DNA of 64,000 nucleotides from Candidatus Gastranaerophilales bacterium. GTDB taxonomy: Bacteria; Cyanobacteriota; Vampirovibrionia; Gastranaerophilales; Gastranaerophilaceae. Both the position numbers and the translations under genes were made by a program. The stretch lies in the NCBI GenBank assembly GCA_944326585.1, contig CALVEN010000005.1:1-64000 (forward strand), read 5' to 3'. Each line of letters starts with the position of its first letter. Position 1 is the first letter of the stretch. The notes under the pieces are model-generated. The model searched no databases. It was not told where the DNA came from and saw only the letters and a list, made by a program, of their open reading frames with translations. This document shows positions 45,462 through 54,873 of the stretch, piece by piece.

Positions 45462-47189
45462 TTAATGCTGTTTATAAATCTTTTTAGAATAAGTTTCTAT
45501 AAACGGAGTATCAACTTCAAACACATGAATTCTTGCAGGTCCAAGATCCACACGCAATTCACCGTCCAAAGCCTGAATTACACTTTCTTTGCCGTAAGAC
45601 GGTAAAAGATTTTTCAATTCCTGAGTTGATTTTAATGTCGGAACTTTAACTTTACATGCAATTGCTCTGTCTATATTTTTATTTGCGACAACAAGAAGTG
45701 TTTTGCCTTTGTAATGTCTGGCATAAGCAATAATTTGATCATTTTTATCACCTGATTTATCAAGCTCTATAAATGAACCTTTGTTAATAATATCAGCGTA
45801 TTTATCTTTCAATTTAAAACATTCAGTCAAAAATTGTCCGATTTCAGGATTTTTACCGCCGGGTTTTCTTGACAAATTAAACAAATCGAGCTTGCCGTGG
45901 TGAACAATCATTGTATGATTATCAGTCATTGGGTTATCAATGTATTTGTCTTCATAAGGGAAAGCATAGTAATCACCCGATTGAAAGCCGTCTACAATAT
46001 AAGGGTTTAACATCGGCAGCGTTGCCTGCAGTCCGCTTGTAAGATTGCAATAATCCGTTTTGCCGTGATACATCGGGGAAATATCATCATGAGTTGCAAA
46101 AGAACCTATCAAAGATTTGCCTTTATCAAGACGGTTAGACATTTCGAGTTGTTCTTCAACATATTTTATAAAATCCGATGCTGTCGGCATTTCATGGAAA
46201 ATATGATATTGTCCGTATATCATGTCAAAACCGGCACGTAAAGAATCTTCCGGTCTGTCAAACGGCATATTAATCTGAGGCGAAGCATCTTCATAAGTAT
46301 AACTTTCCGCGAGCCATCCGAATTCCGGATCAAGTTTTCTTGAATAAGGAATTATAATATCCCAAAATTCTACGGGTTTAGCTCTTGCCACATCGGCTCT
46401 TATACCGTCCACACCCATATCAACACAAAAATCAATATATTTTTTATGGAGTTCCAACAGTTTAGGATTCAAAGTACGCTTTCCTTCATCTTCCCAGGGC
46501 TGGAACATTCTTATATCAGTCCATCCTTGCGGCGTCTTTGCAAGTCCGTCACGTTCTTTTGCCATAAGCTCAGGTCGTGACAAAAACATATCATATGAAG
46601 CACAGCTCGGCATATCAAGCATAACCCTGATGCCGCGTTTGTGGCACTCATCCACAAATGCCTTAAATTGTTCTCTGTCACTTCTCGGATCATTTTTATC
46701 AATTAACATAGGATCAATAGCAAGCAAATCCTTCGGTGCATACACAGAACCTGCTGTTCCCATTGCTTTAATTTTCCCCGGCGGATGAATAGGAAGTAAA
46801 TGTAATGTATTAAAACCCTGCGCCTTAACTTCATCAAGTCTTTCTATTGCGTTTAAAAATGTCCCGTTCTGCTCGTTTCCGTCAATATATTCATTGCCGT
46901 TCATATCTTTTGCATTAAATATTCTCGGCAAAATAGCAAGAATTTTGGCTTCATTATTTCTGAATAATGTTCTTAAATTGTTTTTATAAACTTTAGTTTC
47001 TTGATGAACCGGCTGTTCAACTTTATTTACCAGAGGTGCATTTATTGCTGCGGTTGATTTTAAAAACCTTTCAAGCAGATTCCCTGCCGGTTTAAAAGCA
47101 GGCATAGCAGGGTATTCAACAGGTTTGTCAATCTGTTGCGGCTGATGCAAATTAATTTTTTGAGTTAATAAATTTGTTGAATTAATCAT
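45462..47189 (-). CDS. GH13 alpha-amylase-family glycoside hydrolase/transferase
   Basis: 575 residues. After ~80 low-conservation N-terminal residues comes a TIM barrel: GFNTLHLLPIHPP (beta-2), GIRVMLDMPSCAS (region I, with Asp), GVDGIRADVARAKP with nucleophile Asp266, WLAESYTYED with acid/base Glu295, and FATHDDISPM with the third acid Asp368/369. All three catalytic acids are present, so it is probably active on alpha-1,4/1,6-glucans or a related sugar. Region layout somewhat resembles maltosyltransferases. Exact specificity is unclear. No signal peptide. It overlaps the upstream membrane protein gene by four bases. Confidence 0.85.
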   Translation of the reverse strand: MINSTNLLTQKINLHQPQQIDKPVEYPAMPAFKPAGNLLERFLKSTAAINAPLVNKVEQPVHQETKVYKNNLRTLFRNNEAKILAILPRIFNAKDMNGNEYIDGNEQNGTFLNAIERLDEVKAQGFNTLHLLPIHPPGKIKAMGTAGSVYAPKDLLAIDPMLIDKNDPRSDREQFKAFVDECHKRGIRVMLDMPSCASYDMFLSRPELMAKERDGLAKTPQGWTDIRMFQPWEDEGKRTLNPKLLELHKKYIDFCVDMGVDGIRADVARAKPVEFWDIIIPYSRKLDPEFGWLAESYTYEDASPQINMPFDRPEDSLRAGFDMIYGQYHIFHEMPTASDFIKYVEEQLEMSNRLDKGKSLIGSFATHDDISPMYHGKTDYCNLTSGLQATLPMLNPYIVDGFQSGDYYAFPYEDKYIDNPMTDNHTMIVHHGKLDLFNLSRKPGGKNPEIGQFLTECFKLKDKYADIINKGSFIELDKSGDKNDQIIAYARHYKGKTLLVVANKNIDRAIACKVKVPTLKSTQELKNLLPSYGKESVIQALDGELRVDLGPARIHVFEVDTPFIETYSKKIYKQH

Positions 47190-49687
47190 GACTGCTCCGG
47201 CGGTTTCATTTTACCAAAGAAAAATTGCGAAAGAACTGTTACACCCAACAGTCCGGCGCCGAATCCGCCAAACATTTTGATCCATTTACGGGTATTGAAC
47301 ATTTCTTTCATAGTTGTACTGAACATTTGATCAGGCGCCATGCCCATCAAAAGAAATTGTTTATATGATTTTGCATTTTTATTTTTGCCTCTTGCCAGAT
47401 GGTAAGGCTTAAAGAAATACTCGGCATCACCGATTTCTTTTACAAAATCCGCTCTGTATTGTTGAAGCTCTTTTGCGATACTGCCGCTGGATATAATTTC
47501 AGATGTTTTCGGATGCAAAGGATTTTCATACAAAAGCCTTACAAGTTCCTTAAAGAAATTCTTATCTTGGGGAATATCAACTTTTCCGCCGTCGACAATA
47601 CGTTTGAGATATTTATTTTTAACTTTTCCCGCTTCAACTTCTATATTGCTGAAATCTTTCATATCCGGATGCGGATTCCTTAACTGATAGAATTTCGTTA
47701 TAAAATCGGAAGTTGTACCTTCAATAGACATTCTTTTTGCAAGTTCTACAATTTCTTCTTTTACCTCGCGCGGCATGGCAGCGTGCAAAGCAGCACTGTG
47801 ACTTGGGTGAAGGTTTTTAACATCCGCAATTCGTTTATAAAAATCCAGAGTATTCAACAATCGGTATAACGAACTTCTTATGCCGAGAAGCCTGTTTGAA
47901 ACAAATGACAGCTGAATATTTTTTAATGAACCAAAGGAACCGTTTAAACGATTTAACGTATTAGGCATTTTTATACCTTTTTCGTCTAACAATTGCGGAA
48001 GTTGTTCAAATATGGAATTTACGGTAGATTTATAACTTCCGTTTGAACTTGTATTAAGGGCTTCCATTTTAGAATCCAGCATGGTTATTTTGTCTCTTAG
48101 AGCCTGTATTATTTTGTTATAATCGCTTTCTTTATCCGGAGACACAATTTTTTCAATTTTTTGACGAAGCAATTTACCTGTCATTTTTCTGTCATATCTC
48201 GTATTTTCAATTTCTTTAGGCGAAATATTAAACAATTTGGGCAGACTTTCGGTAATTTCATTCCAGGTATTTGCAATAACGGTTTCAGGTGCAGCAGCAG
48301 CTTTCAGATAAACATATTCATCCAGAACCGCATTTTTTGCTTTGAAATCAGTAAATATCGCCGATACGGATTTAAGATTTTTTATGACATCCGGCGTCAA
48401 TTTTGCATTTGATTTTGAATAAAGAGCTTGCGCAATAGCATTATCAGCCGTTTTAACATTAAACAATTTATTTATAATCAATTTATCATCCAGCTCTGCT
48501 CCCGCATGGTTTGTATTATATTGAATTATATTATTTCTTATTTCAAAACCTATTGATGCAAGAACTTTCTTTACATCACCATCGGTTAATTGATTCGGAA
48601 ATTTATTCAGATTAATTCTTATTGCCTCTTCAGAAGGAATAAACGCGTCAATTTCGTCAGCAGAAACAGTTTTGACCAATACATTTCGTATATTATCAAG
48701 AATTTTTCCGGCAGTGCCGTCGCTGACAACAAATTTTTTGCCGCCGTTAAGATTTAACAATTCGTCCAAATCTTCATGAATTGCTTGAGTTGTAACCGAA
48801 TCAAAACCACGGCTTAATATATTTTTGATTTTTTTAACAAGCTCGGGAGTTAATTCTTTATCCTGATTCATAGCCAACAAATCATTCAAAGCTTCTTTAG
48901 AGGCTGAATCTCTAAAATTCAATGATGATGAACTTACATTTGAAATCAATTTATCAGCCTTTTTGGAGCGCAAATTACCAAGATACGATTTTACGGGCTT
49001 TTCACAGGCATTGCACATCAATGCGCTCAAAACAGGCGTTGCAAAACCGGCTGTCAGCATCCACATAGTATTATTTTGAACGGCAATTTTTTTCATCTTT
49101 TCTTGAATAAAGTCCCTGCGATTGTTCATATCTTTCGGAACACCCATCCAGTCGCCGATTTTATTAATTTTTTCATCGCTGTATAAAGACCAGGGCAAAT
49201 ATTGAGGATCCTGGAAAAATAACTTTTCTCTGCCAAAGCTGTCTTCGTATTTTTGTCTTATATTAAATCCGTGTATCAATTTTGCCGGCAGTTGAAGTGC
49301 AATCTTGGGCCAAATGGACATTGCCGCAAAAAATGATGCAAAGCCGACAAATTCCATAGCTTTTGCAAGCGGTGCCTGTTTTCTTGTCATCAAATAACCG
49401 GCAATCATAAGCCCGCCAAGCTTCATACCGATATCATTCACTTTACCTAATTCATGGTCGTTTGCTTTGCCTGAAACAGAACGGGCAAAAGATTTTGCAT
49501 CATAAGCAATATTTTTTGCCATGCCGGCAGGAGCCGCCAAAAGACCACGGTTAATAAGATGTCCTTTTGATTGGAGCGGTTTTATAAAAGTTCTGTTCGA
49601 CAAAACATATTCAATATCAAGATTGCGATCTTTTCTATCGGGCTGAGGCATATTATTGAGATATGTTTGGATCAAATTCGGACGCAT
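47186..49687 (-). CDS. Large uncharacterised membrane-associated protein (833 aa)
   Basis: No recognised domain. Two hydrophobic segments near residues 86-130 (LGGLMIAGYLM, FVGFASFFAAMSIWPKIAL), another near 214-232 (WMLTAGFATPVLSALM), a long, mostly helical middle and C-terminal region, and a final hydrophobic helix (GGFGAGLLGVTVLSQFFFG, ~808-827). Near the C-terminus is ARGKNKNAKSYKQFLLMG. The next protein of the operon carries a similar stretch, AKGLKGSKNANFYEFLTMG, near its N-terminus. It is one base downstream of that gene and overlaps the GH13 gene, so the three act in one unit. Confidence 0.75.
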   Translation of the reverse strand: MRPNLIQTYLNNMPQPDRKDRNLDIEYVLSNRTFIKPLQSKGHLINRGLLAAPAGMAKNIAYDAKSFARSVSGKANDHELGKVNDIGMKLGGLMIAGYLMTRKQAPLAKAMEFVGFASFFAAMSIWPKIALQLPAKLIHGFNIRQKYEDSFGREKLFFQDPQYLPWSLYSDEKINKIGDWMGVPKDMNNRRDFIQEKMKKIAVQNNTMWMLTAGFATPVLSALMCNACEKPVKSYLGNLRSKKADKLISNVSSSSLNFRDSASKEALNDLLAMNQDKELTPELVKKIKNILSRGFDSVTTQAIHEDLDELLNLNGGKKFVVSDGTAGKILDNIRNVLVKTVSADEIDAFIPSEEAIRINLNKFPNQLTDGDVKKVLASIGFEIRNNIIQYNTNHAGAELDDKLIINKLFNVKTADNAIAQALYSKSNAKLTPDVIKNLKSVSAIFTDFKAKNAVLDEYVYLKAAAAPETVIANTWNEITESLPKLFNISPKEIENTRYDRKMTGKLLRQKIEKIVSPDKESDYNKIIQALRDKITMLDSKMEALNTSSNGSYKSTVNSIFEQLPQLLDEKGIKMPNTLNRLNGSFGSLKNIQLSFVSNRLLGIRSSLYRLLNTLDFYKRIADVKNLHPSHSAALHAAMPREVKEEIVELAKRMSIEGTTSDFITKFYQLRNPHPDMKDFSNIEVEAGKVKNKYLKRIVDGGKVDIPQDKNFFKELVRLLYENPLHPKTSEIISSGSIAKELQQYRADFVKEIGDAEYFFKPYHLARGKNKNAKSYKQFLLMGMAPDQMFSTTMKEMFNTRKWIKMFGGFGAGLLGVTVLSQFFFGKMKPPEQS

Positions 49688-49688
49688 A

Positions 49689-50720
49689 CTAATTCACCAC
49701 ATACTTTCTGTCTTCTTTGATAACATCACCTGCATCAAATTTTGACGTTTTTTTAACATGCACTGCATTAGCCACGCCCAGAACAGAAGATAAAACTGCC
49801 GCCCCGATCATTACTTTACCTGCGTATTTAGACCATCCGGACGCATTTTTAGGACCTCTGTATAATTCTTTCGCGCTTTTTATTGCACTATCTTTTAAAA
49901 CTTTTAATGAATGCTTAAATTTATTAAATTTCCAGAATTTTAACGTTGCGACATTGAAATAATCCTCCCACGGAGCCTGAAAAGCATAAGCCACACCGGC
50001 TGCAGCCCACAAATATGATGACAGCGTTTTTGCCATATCTGTTTTTGTGGCAATTTTTCTGATTACAGGCTTCATCTCCTGATCAGAATCATTCAAATTA
50101 TCTCCGTAGCCCAATTTTTTGGCTATTTTATCAAAATATTCATTGCGTTTTTCCCCCTTTGCTTCCGATTTATACAATAAATCCCAGCGGGAAAACTCTT
50201 TGCTTTCATAAATTTTATGATATTCAATACTTGTAATATCCGTATCGTAAATATTATCAGGCAATTCATAAATTACTTTTGCATACGGAACTTCCGTATC
50301 AACACCTGTTAACCATTTTACGGGTGCAGACACAAAAGTCTTTGTCGCCGGTTTCAAAATAGCATAAAATAATACGCCCAATGCCATTTTACGTCCTATA
50401 GCACCGGCTTTTGATTTAGCTAGCGGGGCAAAAAATTTATTTGCAGAGTTAAAAACAGACATTAACATCAAACTGCCAATTACATAAGGAACATTCCCCA
50501 TTGTCAAAAATTCATAAAAATTAGCGTTTTTACTGCCTTTTAAGCCTTTTGCGGGATATAATGTCAATGCATTTGTAAATTTATCATAGCCAATTCTTGC
50601 TCTGTTTGCAAAATTATTTTCAAGCAGAGTATCTTTTGCATAAGGTAACTTTTTACCTTCTGCATCGCTATTATTTTTGAAATTCACGCTGTTATTTGAA
50701 CTGCCAATCGGTGAAATCAT
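49689..50720 (-). CDS. Uncharacterised membrane protein, first gene of GH13 operon
   Basis: 343 residues. I chose ATG 50720 (MISPIGSSNNSVNFKNN), with CGGAG before it. An ATG five codons upstream lacks a ribosome site. The start contains a SVNFK motif. Hydrophobic segments lie near 78-90 (VIGSLMLMSVF), 103-117 (KMALGVLFYAIL), ~235-250 (SYLWAAAGVAYAF) and ~310-325 (VMIGAAVLSSVLGVANAV). The KLGYGDNLNDSDQEM region is acidic. No known domain. Its position upstream of another membrane protein and a GH13 enzyme suggests a shared role in a glucan- or surface-related process. That is inference. Confidence 0.72.
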   Translation of the reverse strand: MISPIGSSNNSVNFKNNSDAEGKKLPYAKDTLLENNFANRARIGYDKFTNALTLYPAKGLKGSKNANFYEFLTMGNVPYVIGSLMLMSVFNSANKFFAPLAKSKAGAIGRKMALGVLFYAILKPATKTFVSAPVKWLTGVDTEVPYAKVIYELPDNIYDTDITSIEYHKIYESKEFSRWDLLYKSEAKGEKRNEYFDKIAKKLGYGDNLNDSDQEMKPVIRKIATKTDMAKTLSSYLWAAAGVAYAFQAPWEDYFNVATLKFWKFNKFKHSLKVLKDSAIKSAKELYRGPKNASGWSKYAGKVMIGAAVLSSVLGVANAVHVKKTSKFDAGDVIKEDRKYVVN

Positions 50721-50802
50721 TTTTACTCCGCACACATTATATACATATAAGGTCAGTCAAAAATTTTTTTGCCATACTTTTTAACATTTTTTTACAATAT
50801 TT

Positions 50803-51645
50803 TTATGCAAAAAAAGTAAAAAATGCAGCCGTCAAAATTCCAACGATGACACAATAATAGCCGAATATTGCAAGAGAAAATCTGGCAACGAATTTCAGAA
50901 AATATTTTATACACAAATACCCGACAAGTCCTGAAACAATTGTTCCGGCAACAATAGCATTCCAATTATAAGTAAGCGCTTCATGCAAATCTATTTTTAT
51001 AAACGGATAAACCATAGACGCACCGAGAATAATCGGAATACTCAACAAAAATGAATATCTTGCCGCGGTTAATCTGTCCAAACCGTTAAAAAGTCCTGTT
51101 GCAATGGTCCAGCCCGATCTTGAAAGTCCGGGAAGTGCCGCAATACCCTGCGCTAACGCGATAAATATCGAACTTTTCAAATCCACATCGGATTTAGTCG
51201 GAATTTTTTTAGATCTGTATTCGCTGTAAAAAAGAATAAAACCGGTCATGATAAGTAAAATTCCGACAATAGCAGGTGAATACACAAGCTTTTCCGCAAC
51301 TTTTTCCAATGGATATGCAACAGCTACGGTCAAAACCGTACCCAATAATATGTAAAGCCCGACTTTTGCGTTTTGGTCACTATAATCTTTTGTCTTAAAT
51401 CCGTTCCACAAGGCTTTTAAAATATCCGCAATTTCTTTTCTGAAAAATATCAAAACAGCAATCAAAGTTCCGAAATGAAGCATGATATCAAAGAAAATTT
51501 CCTCATTTGAATGCTGAACTATCTCAATACCCTTAAAAACTTTATAAAAATTAGATGTAAAAACCAGATGTCCCGAGCTTGAAATCGGCAAAAATTCACT
51601 CAAACCCTGTACTATCCCCATTAATATTGCCTGTATAAAATTCAT
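50803..51645 (-). CDS. uppP: Undecaprenyl-diphosphatase (BacA/UppP)
   Basis: Dephosphorylates C55-PP to C55-P, recycling the lipid carrier for peptidoglycan and LPS. 280 residues with about eight membrane segments. Signature blocks: GIVQGLSEFLPISSSGHL near the N-terminus with the conserved Glu, and ALPGLSRSGWTIATGLFNGL with the essential Ser/Arg. It is last in the kdsD-kdsC-queD-uppP cluster, three bases after queD, and partners functionally with UppS at 10.9 kb. Confidence 0.95.
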   Translation of the reverse strand: MNFIQAILMGIVQGLSEFLPISSSGHLVFTSNFYKVFKGIEIVQHSNEEIFFDIMLHFGTLIAVLIFFRKEIADILKALWNGFKTKDYSDQNAKVGLYILLGTVLTVAVAYPLEKVAEKLVYSPAIVGILLIMTGFILFYSEYRSKKIPTKSDVDLKSSIFIALAQGIAALPGLSRSGWTIATGLFNGLDRLTAARYSFLLSIPIILGASMVYPFIKIDLHEALTYNWNAIVAGTIVSGLVGYLCIKYFLKFVARFSLAIFGYYCVIVGILTAAFFTFFA

Positions 51646-51648
51646 TTT

Positions 51649-52011
51649 TTATTCCTCTTCATAATACGTAGCGCAGGAAGTCTGTGTCTCCCAAACTGAA
51701 ATTTTATCTAACTGGACTATTTTTTCCTTTAATTTGCCGTAAATAAACCGTGCAATCATCTCACTTGAAGGACTTTCACCGTTAAATTCCGGCAGCTCAT
51801 TGATATCTTTATGATCCAACAAGTCTAAAACCGCATTCAATTCACGTTTCAAAACCTTATAATCAATCAAAATATTGCTTCTGTCGAGAGTATCACCCTT
51901 TACATAAGCTTCAACCATCCAGTTATGCCCGTGCTGATTTTCGCATTCACCTTCATAATTCAAAAGGTGATGTGCTGCCGCAAAAAATGCCTGTGTCTTA
52001 ATTTCGTACAT
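51649..52011 (-). CDS. queD: 6-carboxytetrahydropterin synthase (QueD) / PTPS family
   Basis: 120 residues from ATG 52011 (GGGGAACAG before it). The ORF extends 14 codons upstream into kdsC, which I discount. Zinc ligands are in FFAAAHHLLNY and CENQHGHNW. The CxxxHGH spacing (C-E-N-Q-H-G-H) with the catalytic Cys is that of QueD, the second step of queuosine/7-deazaguanine synthesis. Conserved YKVLKRELN, LDLLDHKDIN, SSEMIARF and WETQTSCATY follow. No queC/queE/queF is nearby, so pathway use is inferred. Confidence 0.9.
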   Translation of the reverse strand: MYEIKTQAFFAAAHHLLNYEGECENQHGHNWMVEAYVKGDTLDRSNILIDYKVLKRELNAVLDLLDHKDINELPEFNGESPSSEMIARFIYGKLKEKIVQLDKISVWETQTSCATYYEEE

Positions 52012-52024
52012 CTGTTCCCCTTTA

Positions 52025-52561
52025 TCAAGAAGCTTTTGGTGTGCTTCCTTCACAAACTATATACTCTTTTTCAATCCCCTGACAATCAAGAATAAAATCA
52101 CAAAGTTCTCTGACTGCCCCGCGTCCGCCGTTTTTGGAGGACACAAAATGACAAATACTCTTTACTTCATCCACCGCGTCATTCGGGCAGCATGCCAGAC
52201 CCACTTTTTCCAGACAGCAAACATCCGGCAGATCATCTCCCATATAAGAAATTTCATCATAAGAAAGATTATATTTCTGACGCAATTCTTCTAAAGTCGG
52301 AAGTTTGTATTTTTTCCCTTGATGTAATTCCGTTATATTAAGATTTTTGGCACGATGAGCAACCGTTCCGTTATTTCTTGCGGTAATTATAGCAGTAACA
52401 AAACCTGCATGTGCCATTCTGACAAGCCCGTGCCCGTCTTTTGCATTAAATGTTTTATATTCAACGCCGTTTTCGTCATACGTAACGCTTCCGTCAGTCA
52501 TAACTCCGTCAACGTCAAACGCCATAAGCTTAATTTTTTTTGCTCTCTCTTTTAAATCCAT
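52025..52561 (-). CDS. kdsC: 3-deoxy-D-manno-octulosonate 8-phosphate phosphatase (KdsC)
   Basis: 178 residues. HAD-family C0 phosphatase with AFDVDGVMTDG (catalytic DxD), the NAKDGHGL and TARNNGTVAHRAKNL blocks, and MGDDLPDVCCL with metal Asp. It dephosphorylates KDO-8-P in LPS inner-core synthesis. It starts one base before the kdsD stop (TAATG). Confidence 0.93.
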   Translation of the reverse strand: MDLKERAKKIKLMAFDVDGVMTDGSVTYDENGVEYKTFNAKDGHGLVRMAHAGFVTAIITARNNGTVAHRAKNLNITELHQGKKYKLPTLEELRQKYNLSYDEISYMGDDLPDVCCLEKVGLACCPNDAVDEVKSICHFVSSKNGGRGAVRELCDFILDCQGIEKEYIVCEGSTPKAS

Positions 52562-53547
52562 TATGCAACACCCGCTTTCAAAATATCATGAATATGGATA
52601 ACGCCTATGGGCATATCGCTGCTGTCAACAACCGCAAGCGCCGTGATTGAATATTTTTCCATCAAATGAAGCGCACTTGCCGCGTATTCATCACCGGAAA
52701 TTCTTTTCGGATTGACAGTCATGACATCTTTTATTAATAAAGAAACCGTATCCGGATATTTTATCAAAGTTCTTCTGATATCACCATCCGTCAAGACCCC
52801 TGCAAGTTTTCCGGAACCGTTTACAATCATTGCCATACCGAGTTTGAATTTTGAAATAGTTTCAATAACGCTTGTAAACGTATCATTTTCGTGAACAATC
52901 GGAAGTTTTTCGGGATCAGACAGCATCAAATCTTTAACATGATACAAAAATCCTTTGCCCAGAGCACCTGACGGATGGAAAATCAAGAAATCTTCTTCAG
53001 AGAATCCGCGTTTTTCCAAAAGACAAACCGCAAGAGCATCCCCCATTGCAAGAGTTGCCGTTGTGCTTGCTGTAGGAGCTTTATTCAAAGGGCAGGCTTC
53101 CCGTTCCACCGCAATATCAAGGACAACATCACTCGCTTTAGCAAGAGTTGATGACATATTACCTGTCATACCTATCATTGGAACGCCAAATCTTTTGATA
53201 AGCGGCAAAAGATTTAACAATTCCTGAGTTTCTCCGCTATTGGAAATCGCAATTATAACATCATCCCGGGTTATAATCCCTGAATCGCCGTGCGTGCTTT
53301 CCGCAGGATGCAAAAAGTATGACGGAGTTCCGGTTGACGATAAAGTCGCGGCAATTTTTTTACCGATAAGACCGGATTTACCCATACCTGTTATGATAAC
53401 TCTGCCTTTACAGGAATATAAAAGCTCAATTGCTTTATCAAAATTATCGCCTATTCTGTCAATTAATTTTAAAATAGAATCCGCTTCTATTTTTAATACA
53501 TCTTTTGCAAGATCGTTTATAGATTTTACACTCATGATACTTCCCAT
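52561..53547 (-). CDS. kdsD: Arabinose-5-phosphate isomerase (KdsD/KpsF)
   Basis: Converts ribulose 5-phosphate to arabinose 5-phosphate, the KDO precursor. About 328 residues. An SIS domain (GKSGLIGKKIAATLSSTGT, then HGDSGIITRDDVIIAISNSG) is followed by two CBS domains (~205-260, ~275-328). I chose ATG 53547, with GGGGG upstream. ATG 53535 and TTG 53562 are alternatives. It heads the operon. With KdsC it implies LPS with KDO and therefore an outer membrane. Confidence 0.93.
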   Translation of the reverse strand: MGSIMSVKSINDLAKDVLKIEADSILKLIDRIGDNFDKAIELLYSCKGRVIITGMGKSGLIGKKIAATLSSTGTPSYFLHPAESTHGDSGIITRDDVIIAISNSGETQELLNLLPLIKRFGVPMIGMTGNMSSTLAKASDVVLDIAVEREACPLNKAPTASTTATLAMGDALAVCLLEKRGFSEEDFLIFHPSGALGKGFLYHVKDLMLSDPEKLPIVHENDTFTSVIETISKFKLGMAMIVNGSGKLAGVLTDGDIRRTLIKYPDTVSLLIKDVMTVNPKRISGDEYAASALHLMEKYSITALAVVDSSDMPIGVIHIHDILKAGVA

Positions 53548-53661
53548 ATTGTACCCCCACAAATTAATTATACAATAAATATCCGTTAAAAGTATTAAAA
53601 ATATATAAATTTTTAAAGTTTTTAAACTTTTCGGCGATTTTTATGCCAAAAGGAAACAAAA

Positions 53662-53946
53662 ATGGTTCAAAATATAACAAAAAGCAAATTTTTAGACATG
53701 AATTGCGAAAATTCGCAGCAAATTTTAGAAAATATCCAAAAATACATAAACAAATTTGACTGTCCGGAGATGACTCTTGACCTCACCAAACTGAATATTC
53801 TTGATGCAGCAAAAGTTATGATGCTGTCATCCGCCTATCATTATAAAAAATACCCCGAAGGCAAACTTAAATGCCACGTACAATCCGAAAGCGTCAAAAA
53901 TCTTGTATCCGGATTTTCAACAATCAATCTGGAAGTTATTGAATAA
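53662..53946 (+). CDS. Small uncharacterised protein, STAS-like in outline
   Basis: 94 residues behind AAAAGGAAAC. The order is helix, strand, helix: LTLDLTKLNILDAAKV-like strand-plus-helix (~36-52), SAYHYKKYPEGKLKCHV, and a last strand (STINLEVIE). The D-x-T-x-x-x-x-L-D-A-A-K piece is reminiscent of the STAS-domain phosphoacceptor region, but it is too weak to call. Its spacing to the following small ORF is 56 bp. Function unknown. Confidence 0.6.
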   Translation: MVQNITKSKFLDMNCENSQQILENIQKYINKFDCPEMTLDLTKLNILDAAKVMMLSSAYHYKKYPEGKLKCHVQSESVKNLVSGFSTINLEVIE

Positions 53947-54002
53947 AACTTTTTAAACCGTATAAATTTGACAGTACTGCATTAAAAATATAGGATTAGA
54001 CT

Positions 54003-54173
54003 ATGGATTACTTAATGGATATTTCAGCGCTGCAAAATGTGCTTAAAAGCCTAAGAGATGCCTTTGAAAATTCAGAATTACCCATTGAAGTTGACGCTGT
54101 TGACTTGGATGAAATTTCCGGCGGATTCAAAAACGCAATAGCAAAAAGCCTTATAGAAATTAACATGATTTAA
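54003..54173 (+). CDS. 56-residue ORF resembling the C-terminus of a minimal nucleotidyltransferase
   Basis: ATG at 54003 follows TAGGATTAGACT (AGGA, seven bases). The residues LKSLRDAFENSELPIEVDAV and VDLDEISGGFKNAI match, from memory of the family, the last ~45 residues of MNT-type antitoxin nucleotidyltransferases (consensus ...L..aleeSnLP.kVDlVDl..I...f...I...). The GSRARG and DxD active-site part is absent. No upstream fragment in any frame supplies it. It is either a remnant of a truncated gene or a retained microprotein. No HEPN partner is present. Confidence 0.55.
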   Translation: MDYLMDISALQNVLKSLRDAFENSELPIEVDAVDLDEISGGFKNAIAKSLIEINMI

Positions 54174-54181
54174 CAAACCGC

Positions 54182-54210
54182 TTGCAAAATAAGATTTATT
54201 ATAATAATAT
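54182..54210 (+). promoter_or_regulatory. Possible promoter of rpmI-rplT
   Basis: TTGCAA (54182-54187) and an A/T-rich -10 (TAATAT, 54205-54210) at 17-bp spacing. TATAAT hexamers at 54200 and 54208 are off-spacing. A ~75-nt leader follows before rpmI. infC is not upstream. Confidence 0.35.
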
Positions 54211-54286
54211 AATACTTAGCCGAAAGTTATGGGCTTTGGTATGCCTGTAATTTTTTAGTTACTTAAACCAAAAAGGAGATAAGAAA

Positions 54287-54496
54287 ATGCCAAAAATGAA
54301 AACACACAAGTCTGCTGCAAAACGTTACAAAGTAACAGCAACAGGCAAAATTCAAAAAAGACAAGCAGGTATTGGCCACTTGCTCCAACACAAATCAGGT
54401 TCAAGAAAACGCAGAATTTTCAAACTGGTTGGTGTTTCTGAGTCACACTTAAAACTGGTTTCCAAAGAGTTACCATACAAGAAGTATTCAAGATAG
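54287..54496 (+). CDS. rpmI: 50S ribosomal protein L35
   Basis: 69 residues, typical of L35. MPKMKTHKSAAKRYKVTATG and GHLLQHKSGSRKRR are the conserved core that binds 23S rRNA. ATG follows AAAGGAGATAAG. It is nine bases before rplT, the common L35-L20 pair. Confidence 0.97.
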   Translation: MPKMKTHKSAAKRYKVTATGKIQKRQAGIGHLLQHKSGSRKRRIFKLVGVSESHLKLVSKELPYKKYSR

Positions 54497-54505
54497 GAGC
54501 ATAAA

Positions 54506-54856
54506 ATGAGAGTAAAACGTGGTAATGTTAGTCGTTTAAGACACAAAAAAATATTAAAACTTGCTAAAGGCTTTAAAGGCGCAAGAAGCAGAATTTTCAA
54601 AGTAGCAAATACAGCTGTTATGAAAGCGCTTAAATACGCATACAGAGATCGCCGTACTACAAAACGTAATATGAGACGCCTCTGGATTGTTAGAATTAAC
54701 GCAGCTGTAAGAGAACGAGGCATGAGCTATTCAAGATTTTTGAATGCTTGCAAAAAAGCTAATATCGTTGTTAACAGAAAAATGCTTGCTGAATTGGCAG
54801 TTAACGATAAAGAAGCTTTTGATGTAGTGTTTGAAGTTGCAAAAGCGGCAAAATAA
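54506..54856 (+). CDS. rplT: 50S ribosomal protein L20
   Basis: 116 residues. [20 protein letters not shown], the basic helix with [20 protein letters not shown], and [17 protein letters not shown] are the L20 blocks. L20 binds 23S rRNA early in 50S assembly and in many bacteria represses its own operon. A leader element could do so here, but no structure is proven. Ribosome site GGAGC. Terminator follows. Confidence 0.97.
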   Translation: MRVKRGNVSRLRHKKILKLAKGFKGARSRIFKVANTAVMKALKYAYRDRRTTKRNMRRLWIVRINAAVRERGMSYSRFLNACKKANIVVNRKMLAELAVNDKEAFDVVFEVAKAAK

Positions 54857-54873
54857 TTTATTTAAAGCTGATA

